Positions 9,496-17,009 of a DNA stretch of 64,000 bases are shown here, one piece after another. Numbering within the stretch: the first letter of the stretch is position 1; every line of letters starts with the position of its first letter. The notes under the pieces were generated by a model. The model was given only the letters and a program-made list of their open reading frames with translations, did no database searches and was not told the DNA's origin. The position numbers and the translations under genes are program-made. The stretch covers positions 48,913-112,912 of the forward strand of contig NZ_JABXYX010000005.1 of assembly GCF_017982655.1 (NCBI RefSeq), given 5' to 3'. This DNA comes from Brasilonema sp. CT11. Lineage in GTDB: Bacteria; Cyanobacteriota; Cyanobacteriia; Cyanobacteriales; Nostocaceae.

Positions 9496-10404
9496 TTAAC
9501 TTTTTACAGTACCTTCATCTAGACGCTGCATCATTCTTTTGGTCATCGCTAGAGGATCTTCATTCATATTCTGGACATGATTGAATCTCTGGTTCATGTA
9601 TTGTGCTTTATTGTTCCAACTTTCATCACCGCGAAAGGGAATCGTTTGATCAGCTTGATAGAGAGGCCAAGCCCTGTAGTAATTTGATGCAACAGCTTTG
9701 CCACTGACAAGAATGGGATTGAGATATAGACCAGTATTTGTAATCTTTGTAGACGCTTTCATGAAGCCGAGATCCAAACCACACCGCCGATATGATGAGG
9801 TGTTCTGTTCAGAACCATGAATAATGCATGGGTGGTGTATTGATACATCACCAGGCTTGAGGATGACGTCTACTGCCTTTGCTTCATCTACCAAGTCAAG
9901 ATTGGCAAGGGATGAAGAAAGCATGTTAGGGATGTCTGAACGGTATTGAATAGGCTGTAGTGGTAGTTTATGGCTGCCAGGAATCATTCTTAGGCAACCC
10001 CTTTCAGGGTTAGTTTCATCAACTGCCAACCAAAGTGTAACTGCTTCCAAAGGGTCTAATCGCCAGTAAGCACCATCCTGGTGCCAAAAGACTGCGTAGC
10101 CATCACGAGGTGGCTTGCAGATGTAATGTGCTGTGAAACAAGCCAAATTAGGTCCTAACAATTGGCTAACAATTTTAACAAATCGCTCATCAGTGACCAA
10201 CCTAACCCAAAATGCGTCGTCTCTCATCAGGGGATGGTGGAGATGCTCTGGTCGGAGTTCGGGATACTTCTGACAGAGCCAATCAACATGCTGAGAAACT
10301 TCTTGAATAAGATCGGCATCGACTACGTTACGTATAATGGCAAAGCCATCTTTTTCGTACTGCTCTTTTAGACCCGTTAAGTCATCTATCGATAGACTAA
10401 CCAT
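9496..10404 (-). CDS. Phytanoyl-CoA dioxygenase (PhyH) family Fe(II)/2-oxoglutarate oxygenase
   Basis: 302 residues with the cupin-type Fe(II)/2OG dioxygenase fold typical of the PhyH family. Iron ligands are visible as HQD in VFWHQDGAYW and the distal His in CIIHGSEQN. The Arg in SSYRRCGLDL is the expected 2-oxoglutarate anchor. LWLAVDETNPERGCLRMIPG is the family's signature stretch. Length is normal for PhyH enzymes of natural-product pathways, which hydroxylate or otherwise oxidise free or carrier-bound amino acids. It lies between the radical SAM gene and the ALDH-GCHII fusion in one minus-strand run, so hydroxylation of an NRPS precursor or product is likely. The exact substrate cannot be read from sequence. 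Start chosen at ATG 10404 because it gives the complete N-terminal helix (LKEQYEKDGFAIIRNV). Confidence 0.88.
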   Translation of the reverse strand: MVSLSIDDLTGLKEQYEKDGFAIIRNVVDADLIQEVSQHVDWLCQKYPELRPEHLHHPLMRDDAFWVRLVTDERFVKIVSQLLGPNLACFTAHYICKPPRDGYAVFWHQDGAYWRLDPLEAVTLWLAVDETNPERGCLRMIPGSHKLPLQPIQYRSDIPNMLSSSLANLDLVDEAKAVDVILKPGDVSIHHPCIIHGSEQNTSSYRRCGLDLGFMKASTKITNTGLYLNPILVSGKAVASNYYRAWPLYQADQTIPFRGDESWNNKAQYMNQRFNHVQNMNEDPLAMTKRMMQRLDEGTVKS

Positions 10405-10566
10405 CGATTTTTCACCCTTTACTTACTAGCCAAATCCAGATTTGTGTTTGTACTATTTGAATAGTACATTGCTAAAATAGTCTATCCTTTTCAAGCGCTT
10501 TGAAAATTAATATATTCTTCCTTAAAAACGCTTGTGTTTTATCCCAGTATTTGCTCGCTCGCAGAA

Positions 10567-12636
10567 TTACCGTGCTTCTAAGTACTTCAATTTTGGCGGT
10601 TGGATCGATGCGCTCGCTATCTGCTCGCCAGTGACGATCTTCAAACGATTCCTACTGCTTGCCTTGAGAGCGTTGTTTTTCTCGTCGGCATTAACCTCTG
10701 CCGGTGTATATTTCATAAGCATGCGGAACTCGCTTAGCTGCTGATAGAAGATTTGACCAATTGACGGCTCGGCAAACCAATTAATGAGTTCATCACAACT
10801 AAAGGATTGCGAGGAACGCACAGATGCGAGCGCATCTTTCCAGTATCCCGGCACGCAAAACAACTTACGAGTCAGGTAGTGATAACACTGTATGTTATCA
10901 TCGACTTCTACAAAGTCCAAGTACTCGTCAGCAAGTCGAAGCAAGCAGCTACTGTCGAGGTCTGTTACCATTAACGTTTTGGTTAATTCAGCATTACGAC
11001 GAGCATTAATGTGTTCGCGAAATGCAAAGAATTTAGCATGTACTTCTTGTCGCTCCGTCGCTGTCATCGCGGGATCTTGGGATATCAGGTGGTTGGCAGG
11101 GTACTGAGATTGTCCCTCCTGATTACCTGTATCCTCTGTCTTTAGTGAGTAAAAACTGGGATTGCGACCGATCTTCGACGAGCGCGTTGGCTCGAAGGGG
11201 TAGACTCCGACGAAGGTAATGCAGTCTTCAAGAGCTCGAAATTCCTCAAGAGATTCTAGAGCCTCACGATAAGTTGTTGATGGCAGATCGGGAATTAGAT
11301 TCAGTTTTAGCTTGACTCCTGCAGCCGCAGCATCTCGAACAAAGTTTTTATTTTTTTCGTTTGTTGATGCTTTTTCGACAAGCTTGAGGACTCGGTCAGT
11401 CATCGATTCAATCCCGATTTCCAGATAATCGCAGCCACTTTGAGCAATAAGCTGTAAAACCTCAGGGGTAAATCGCTCGTCAACCATTGCAAAAGAAACC
11501 CAAGAGAGAGTCAAGCCAGATGCTATAATCGCTTCACTCATTTTCCGCGCGAACAGGGGAGGAATTGATTCGCTAATGATGGCAAATTGGTTACGACCGT
11601 GAATACGGATCTGGTACTCCATTTCTTCAACTAAGCGATCAACTAACTGTGTACGATACGGGCTGCTACCTTTATACAATTCCACATAATCGCAGTAAGC
11701 ACACTTACCCCAGTAACATCCGCGTGCCTGTATAACCCCGATTTCGGGATCGGCTAGAGCGCCCATTATCTCCTCGTCATAATCGCCGTAGGGAAGTAAT
11801 TTTATGTCTGGTCCAGGCTCAGGTGGGACATGATGAACTTCTCCGTTAAAGAAACTGGAGACGGCAGGAACTTTTGTTGGCTCCCACTTTTGGTGTTGTC
11901 TTTGTTCGACCAACCTTAGCAAAGGTAACTCACCATCAAATCGCACTACTGCATCAATATCTTTAACAGTCGTCAGCAAGCGATCAAGATCCTTAAGATT
12001 CATCAGACTCAGGGTTGGTCCACCGAATATAACTGTAAGATCCGGGCGTTGACTCTTAATGTGACGGGCGAGGACAAGAGCTGGAACAAGTTGTGGCCCC
12101 ATAGGGACAGAGATGCCAACAGTATGAACTTTCGGTGGTAAGCTCTCAAGATACCCACTCCACTGATAGAAATCAAGATAGAAGCATGCTGCAGATGTAT
12201 CGTAGAAGCCGGGCTGCTGTATAGTGACAGCATCGAAAACGATATGGTACATCTGTGCCACATTCATCAGTAAATGTGCTGGTCCTAGAGCGTTAGCTCG
12301 AAATTTATCGCGACCATGCTCGTCGAAAAGTAATTGACGATGACGATGGATTAACCTTGCTGACAAACAAGGAATCGCCTCTGTTGGTAATTGTATAGAG
12401 TCAAGGAAGTTGCCTTCCGCAAACTTATTAAGCATCTCTACCTGAAGTAGATAGCGAGCAAATTTTTCATTCAAGTCTGCTTGAACCACGCCATATCCGT
12501 ACGATTTAAGGTAGCTCGATAAGATTGCCGTCGATGGGTAATAGTTTCCGAAGTTTGTAGTCACCAAGGGAGGAAAGACCAGAGAAACCTCTGCTTGCAG
12601 ACGTTGGGTTTGTTTATCCTTGAGCATTTCAATCAT
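10567..12636 (-). CDS. B12-binding-type radical SAM protein
   Basis: 689 residues. The N-terminal half resembles a cobalamin-binding Rossmann region (PLVTTNFGNYYPS, HIKSQRPDLTVIFGGPT). A radical SAM barrel follows: QARGCYWGKCAYCDY carries the cluster cysteines, then ISESIPP, YLEIGIESMTDRVL and the GVKLKLNLIPDLPS strand seen in this superfamily. The cysteine spacing reads C-x4-C-x2-C rather than the usual C-x3-C-x2-C, confirmed on the nucleotide sequence at about 11707-11733. B12-radical SAM enzymes often methylate unactivated carbons or catalyse cyclisation; which applies here is unknown. The gene lies 61 bp after the MbtH-like gene and 162 bp before the dioxygenase, in the same direction, so it is probably part of the peptide pathway. 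An unusual C-terminal tail of about 150 residues follows the barrel. Confidence 0.85.
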   Translation of the reverse strand: MIEMLKDKQTQRLQAEVSLVFPPLVTTNFGNYYPSTAILSSYLKSYGYGVVQADLNEKFARYLLQVEMLNKFAEGNFLDSIQLPTEAIPCLSARLIHRHRQLLFDEHGRDKFRANALGPAHLLMNVAQMYHIVFDAVTIQQPGFYDTSAACFYLDFYQWSGYLESLPPKVHTVGISVPMGPQLVPALVLARHIKSQRPDLTVIFGGPTLSLMNLKDLDRLLTTVKDIDAVVRFDGELPLLRLVEQRQHQKWEPTKVPAVSSFFNGEVHHVPPEPGPDIKLLPYGDYDEEIMGALADPEIGVIQARGCYWGKCAYCDYVELYKGSSPYRTQLVDRLVEEMEYQIRIHGRNQFAIISESIPPLFARKMSEAIIASGLTLSWVSFAMVDERFTPEVLQLIAQSGCDYLEIGIESMTDRVLKLVEKASTNEKNKNFVRDAAAAGVKLKLNLIPDLPSTTYREALESLEEFRALEDCITFVGVYPFEPTRSSKIGRNPSFYSLKTEDTGNQEGQSQYPANHLISQDPAMTATERQEVHAKFFAFREHINARRNAELTKTLMVTDLDSSCLLRLADEYLDFVEVDDNIQCYHYLTRKLFCVPGYWKDALASVRSSQSFSCDELINWFAEPSIGQIFYQQLSEFRMLMKYTPAEVNADEKNNALKASSRNRLKIVTGEQIASASIQPPKLKYLEAR

Positions 12637-12697
12637 GATTGATATCTCGAATAAGTTTGATGACGTTAGACTGTTACTGCTTATTAATTTTCTTTTC

Positions 12698-13312
12698 CTA
12701 ATGCTCTACGATCTCGACACGCCCCGTGCCTTGGAGCGTAGCCAAATCAAAGTTCGCAATACAGCGAATATCTATACCATTCAGATTTAAATCGCCGACA
12801 AGATCGATTTTCCCAGATGCCTGTTGGAAGTCCGCATGGCTCAGATCGGTTGCTCCTCGATCCAATCGAACGCCAAGTTGTGTTCCTCCTTTGGTATCAG
12901 TGAACTTGACATAAACATAGCCTCTGTGAATACTTTGTCGTAATTCCTCTGCTGATTTGTGAAATTCGCTAGCACTCACAGGGTACGCGCCCTCCGACAA
13001 TCTTTTCACCAAATCATCCATAGGCAGCACGTTTTTGTCTGCTATTGTTGCCGCAACGCGGGGGGAAGATAGCTGTTTTGTATGAGCAGAGACGTAACTG
13101 GATTGACTGGTCATGTGTTTGCGTAGGCTTAAAGGTCGCATATCGCTCCACACTGCTCTAATGTAATCGAGACATTCGGTCTTCGTTCCACTCTTGCTCA
13201 CTGCCTTCCAACCTACAGGAATCTCTAGATTGATTGGCCAGAGCGAGTACTGCTCCTCATGATTTATAACTACTGTATAAGTAACAAGAGATTTTTGTTG
13301 TTCTGTACTCAT
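12698..13312 (-). CDS. MbtH-like protein with extra C-terminal domain
   Basis: 204 residues from ATG 13312; a TTG-initiated form reaching 13357 is possible but adds a poorly conserved leader. Residues about 8-70 are a complete MbtH domain ([38 protein letters not shown]), the small chaperone that binds and activates NRPS adenylation domains. MbtH proteins are usually 60-80 residues. Here about 130 more follow, with a helical segment ([19 protein letters not shown]) and a strand-rich part ([20 protein letters not shown], then [20 protein letters not shown]) whose family I do not recognise. It is the first gene of the minus-strand peptide cluster, so it probably serves A1 and the split A2. The tail may be a tethering, carrier or precursor-binding domain; this is speculation. 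Confidence 0.85.
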   Translation of the reverse strand: MSTEQQKSLVTYTVVINHEEQYSLWPINLEIPVGWKAVSKSGTKTECLDYIRAVWSDMRPLSLRKHMTSQSSYVSAHTKQLSSPRVAATIADKNVLPMDDLVKRLSEGAYPVSASEFHKSAEELRQSIHRGYVYVKFTDTKGGTQLGVRLDRGATDLSHADFQQASGKIDLVGDLNLNGIDIRCIANFDLATLQGTGRVEIVEH

Positions 13313-13543
13313 AAACAATCTATCAAACTTTTGTAGAGCCACTGCACTTAATTTCAAAACCCTAGCTTTTTTAGAAATTCTCTTGGTTATTTACCTACTA
13401 ATAAATTTATAAAGTTTTCAGCCGTTTAGGAGCAGCTACAGGTTGAAATATATATCTATATAATAGACATATATTAATACAAGGGTTTTAGAAAAAAATT
13501 AAATAATAAGCTTTGTTAATATTTTTAAATATTTTAAAAATAT
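13313..13543. promoter_or_regulatory. Probable promoter region of the peptide cluster
   Basis: AT-rich stretch between the first cluster gene and the IS4-family element, with TATA-rich runs around 13446-13480. It is the only sizeable non-coding space upstream of the cluster before the insertion sequence. The promoter is therefore expected here, but I cannot fix -35/-10 boxes. Confidence 0.3.
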
Positions 13544-15124
13544 CTGACTTTTCCCGTTAAGTCTTTCTAGCAAGCAGCCAACCCTCACAGAGGTCGTGCA
13601 ATTTTAACCAGCCGCGCCATAGTACCCCAATACCAATGGGTGTATTATGACGATGTTCCAAGTAACCCCCTAAACGGGCGATTGCCTGCGGCAGAGCTAC
13701 GCTTAACGCTTCCACAGCCCAAGCAACTGTTAACACCTTGGGTAGTTTGGGTGATTTAACTTTCAAAACTTGAAGCTCAAGGGGATTGAGGACTTCAATA
13801 GCGTCAGCGGTTGGCTGGGTGCGATGTAAATAAGTCAACTGCAAAAGCTCAACAGCAATCACACTCAAGAAACCAAGCAAAGTTTTCATGCCATCAGCAG
13901 CAAGTCTGTATCGCTCCACCTGGCAACCCGATTTTAATATTTTGTGATATTCCTCCACGTGCCAACGGTAAGAATACCAACGTAAAATCGTAGTAGCCAT
14001 CTGGGCATCAGCGACTACTTCTGTTGTCAGCAACATCCATTCCAAGGGTGTTTCACCTTCTGGACAATCAATCTCAGTGGCATAAACAGCATACACCAGT
14101 AGAGGGTCACGGTTGTCAAAACGGTAGGGAGTACGGAGATTAACTGGACAAAACCGCACCACTAATTTAGCTTTGCGGGCAGAACGCTTGCTCGTTTCTG
14201 GCAGATCAATTTTCTGGTGAAAAGAGACGGGCTGCGCTTCCAGCCTTGCCCATAGACGTTCACTATTTTGATCTAAACTACGGTTGTGAGCCGCACGTAC
14301 CAAAATTCCTGTGTGCTGAAGTTGACGAACTTTGTCGAAAACTTCTGTGATATAACCTTCTCTATCAAAAGCATGAATGACGCGAGTGGACTTACTTACA
14401 AGATTTTCCACAGTGGTGAGTGCCTCTACCCACCTGTAAGATTCTTTTTCTTCAAAGGGGCGTTTTCGGGCTGAAGAACGGGCTGCTGCAAGCCGTTTTT
14501 TCTTCTGTGTTGGGGTTTCATCTTTTGGTAGCTTCTGTTTTGGTTCTCGATTCCAAAGTTTTTGCCACAACAGACCTATCGATTGACCTTTCTCAGGTTC
14601 TATCGCTAAAGCGCTGTGCAATATTAAGCCATTGCCTCCCTTACCAATCGGACCGTAACCTTCTGTTTTAGCCAGAATGCTCTTATAATCAAGGAAAGTA
14701 GTGTCTCCGACACACAGCACTACCTCATACTCCGCAACCGCCTCAGCCGTCATTTGGCAGTGAGGCTCAATTAGTTTGGCAAATTCTGCCTTGGAATTAG
14801 CAAAAACTCATACGCTCTCTTAAGTACGGTTGCTCGGTTGAAGATTTCTGACAACCCCTTGTCAAATCCTTGGCTAAGAGCCTTGCCAATCGACATTACA
14901 CGCTCATTTAATCTGCGATACGCGTTCGCGCAGCGTGTCCCCTTGGAACTCAGCGTCAAGCCTCCGGCTTATCGCCTAATTCACAGGTTGCAAAATTTTT
15001 CTCCCACCAGTCCAACATCACCTGTCACCTTTAACACCCGATTTCAACTACTGTACCGTATATACTGTACTTTGTCCAAAATCCTTTGTGAGCAAGCTTT
15101 TTGAGACTTAACGGGAAAAGTCAG
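13544..15124 (-). mobile_element. IS4-family insertion sequence, 1581 bp
   Basis: Bounded by perfect 20-bp terminal inverted repeats: CTGACTTTTCCCGTTAAGTC at 13544-13563 and its exact complement at 15105-15124. Flanks show an imperfect 11-bp target duplication, TTTAAAAATAT (13533-13543) against TTTAAATATAT (15125-15135), one mismatch. It carries one transposase gene in the minus direction, now disrupted. The single mismatch in the duplication and the two lesions indicate an old insertion. It separates the peptide cluster from the CAST genes. Confidence 0.9.
13557..15018 (-). pseudogene. IS4-family DDE transposase, disrupted
   Basis: The original start is ATG 15018 (MLDWWEKNFATCELGDK). The reading frame is broken between GDK and RLNERV by a 53-bp insertion at 14915-14967, which contains a GCGTTCGCGCAGCGTGTCC-type small dispersed repeat. 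It is broken again near 14805, where a T-run one base short shifts YEFFANSK to YEFLLIPR. The intact 3' part (398 residues, 13557-14753) has DTTFLDY, HAFDREGY and the YREK motif (YRWHVEEYHKILKSG) of IS4 transposases. The stop codon overlaps the terminal inverted repeat. A programmed frameshift at the T-run is conceivable, but the insertion alone abolishes the product. Confidence 0.85.
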
Positions 15125-15207
15125 TTTAAATATATAGGAATCCTATTTGATTTTTGAAAAAAACTAAGGAATAATACTGAGAAGTCTAAAAGTGTAACAG
15201 AAAACTA

Positions 15208-15588
15208 ATGACTAATCAGCATTTACAAGCCAGAATGTGGACTTCAGAGGTTGTCAAACAAGCGATCGCAGAGTTACAAAACTTTTTTGATCCAAATGGA
15301 TCAAGCAGGTGCTCATGTAACTTCGGCACTGCATTGACCAGAAAATTTGATTCCTATGTGCCAACCTGCACACAGTCCAGAACTCAATCCTATTGAACCG
15401 GTCTGGGAATTTATTAAGCGCCAACTTACTGGAGTTGTTTTTACAAACCTGTAGGAGTTGGGCGTTAAGCGTAGCTCTCCGTAGGAATCGCTTACAACAA
15501 GTTCTTAAAAAAATCACGCCAGAACAAATCTGCTTGTTGTCATCTTACAATTTCATTCTTGAAGCCCTATTCTATGCAGCTTCATTTT
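15208..15588 (+). pseudogene. IS630-like transposase C-terminal relic
   Basis: Decayed 3' end of a DDE transposase in shifting frames. The pieces read LQARMWTSEVVKQAI, then DQAGAHVTSALH, then PAHSPELNPIEPVWEFIKRQ (the D..SPELNPIE..W motif of IS630-type enzymes), then RNRLQQVLKKITPEQI. It contains an in-frame TGA where Trp is expected (about 15337), frame changes, and a short inserted repeat (about 15459-15484, with GCGTTAAGCGTAGCTCTCC) inside the reading frame. No terminal repeats were recognised. It lies just beyond the tniQ stop and probably records past insertions in the cargo side of the CAST. Confidence 0.6.
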
Positions 15589-15634
15589 AAATTGGTATAA
15601 GATAATTGCTACTAAATTCTGTCTAGCGCAGGTG

Positions 15635-16156
15635 TTAGTAATGCTTTTGATACTTCGCCATTTGGGCAAAAGGTGTAAAACATCGCGGACAATGCCCTTC
15701 CACCCATAAAGCTGGTATAGGAAAAGGTTTTTCACAAACAGGGCATTTTGATAGTAAGCGTAACTTGTGGCGATCGCATCCTACAGTCACCTTAAATTGC
15801 CACTCGATTTTATGACAAGGCGACTCTGCATAACAGGCTCCACATAACCTAATGGGACTGTGCTTCATTCCTACACCAGGTGGAGGTAGCATTTCTCGTA
15901 ATCTATCAGCATCAACTTCCATTACAGTTGCCAACGCTTCCAATTCTTGACGAGTCGGGAAGGGATTGAAATAAAACTTTTCCCAACGCGCTAACACAGC
16001 CCCAAGTCCCGCGACATCACCTAATCCACTAGGGGCAGAAAATTTATTCCCTTTTTCTCGTCGAAATCTACCTAAAAAATGGCTGATACTTTCTCCCTCA
16101 TAAGGCTCGACTCTGGTTAACCAAAGTTGTCTTTTTTCATCTAAATTTTCTTTCAT
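15635..16156 (-). CDS. tniQ: TniQ, type V-K CAST target-selection protein
   Basis: 173 residues from ATG 16156, which follows the tnsC stop by one base; a longer start at 16177 would overlap tnsC. TniQ bridges the Cas12k-crRNA complex and the TnsC filament in type V-K CRISPR-associated transposons. The length matches the short V-K form (about 167 residues in Scytonema hofmanni, from memory) rather than Tn7 TnsD. Visible are the N-terminal VEPYEGESISHFLGRFRR, a middle PPGVGMKHSPIRLCGACY, and two zinc-ribbon sets of Cys/His (CGACYAESPC...CDRH; CPVC...CPRC) ending PFAQMAKYQK. All of these closely resemble ShTniQ as I remember it. It is the last gene of the tnsB-tnsC-tniQ operon. Downstream come transposase relics instead of cas12k. 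Confidence 0.92.
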   Translation of the reverse strand: MKENLDEKRQLWLTRVEPYEGESISHFLGRFRREKGNKFSAPSGLGDVAGLGAVLARWEKFYFNPFPTRQELEALATVMEVDADRLREMLPPPGVGMKHSPIRLCGACYAESPCHKIEWQFKVTVGCDRHKLRLLSKCPVCEKPFPIPALWVEGHCPRCFTPFAQMAKYQKHY

Positions 16157-16157
16157 A

Positions 16158-17000
16158 TCACAATTTAGACGCTGCAATGACTTCTTTCAATACATCCTTA
16201 TCAATCTTTTTATGCCCCCTCAGTAATGAGCGAATGGCTGCTTTGCGAAGAATCATATCAAGCCTACCAATTAATTTCTTAGTCGTTTGCTTTAAAAGCT
16301 TTAAATTATCTCCACTTGCCAATTTCGATTCTTCTGGTAATCTGAGAACATCTCGTTCCCAAATCTGAATCATTTGTTTAAATTGTGCATCCTCTAATCT
16401 GTCTAATTCAAACTGTTCTAGAAAGCGATTAACAACTTGCTCATCTCGTTTAACTATTGCCAGAAGACGACTTGTAGTACCAACAAGCAAAACAGAAATT
16501 CTCAAATTATCATCATCATAAATATGCCGTACATCTGAGAATGTCTCGAACTTTAGGTGATTAGCCTCATCAATAATCAGCATCTCAACTTGATGTATGG
16601 CGAGACTATCTAGCGTTCGTTCTCGTAGGTCGGAAATAGTTCCGTTTGAGGGTTTATTTAACGCTTTGAGGATTTTGATAAAAAAATCTCTCGAACCACA
16701 ATTTTTGGGAATTTGAATGTAAACTACAGGCTTCATTCGCTGTCCCTTCGCCTGTCGTGACTTGTTGTAACGATGTGCAAAAGCTTTACAAGTGACTGTT
16801 TTTCCACAACGTGAATCTCCTACCAATAGACCAGTCATCCTAGAGATAACTAACTCATACATCCAAGCGTGACAATATTTCACTTGATCTAGTTCTAAGT
16901 AAGGTTCACGACTTAAACGTTCAATTTCAGCTTGTACTTCTGGTGTGGGTTCTTCAATAACGCCAAATTGCTTGGCAAGCGAGATTGCATTTGTTGTCAT
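16158..17000 (-). CDS. tnsC: TnsC, type V-K CAST AAA+ ATPase
   Basis: 280 residues. AAA+ regulator that polymerises on target DNA and recruits and activates TnsB in CAST transposition. Walker A reads VGDSRCGKTVTCKAF (residues about 60-75), Walker B VEMLIIDEANHL (about 138-150), and a sensor-type LLVGTTSRL follows. The C-terminal part (KKLIGRLDMILRKAAIRSLL, then KKIDKDVLKEV) matches V-K TnsC, and the length equals the small V-K form (about 276) rather than Tn7 TnsC (over 500). It begins 9 bp after the tnsB stop and is followed by tniQ after a single base, so the three are co-transcribed. No damage is visible in the ATPase motifs. Confidence 0.93.
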   Translation of the reverse strand: MTTNAISLAKQFGVIEEPTPEVQAEIERLSREPYLELDQVKYCHAWMYELVISRMTGLLVGDSRCGKTVTCKAFAHRYNKSRQAKGQRMKPVVYIQIPKNCGSRDFFIKILKALNKPSNGTISDLRERTLDSLAIHQVEMLIIDEANHLKFETFSDVRHIYDDDNLRISVLLVGTTSRLLAIVKRDEQVVNRFLEQFELDRLEDAQFKQMIQIWERDVLRLPEESKLASGDNLKLLKQTTKKLIGRLDMILRKAAIRSLLRGHKKIDKDVLKEVIAASKL

Positions 17001-17009
17001 GTTCTATAC

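Noticed and set aside
14790..14815. Programmed frameshift in the IS4 transposase
   Set aside because: A slippery T-run exists, but the 53-bp insertion farther upstream already destroys the frame, so a simple deletion is the easier explanation.
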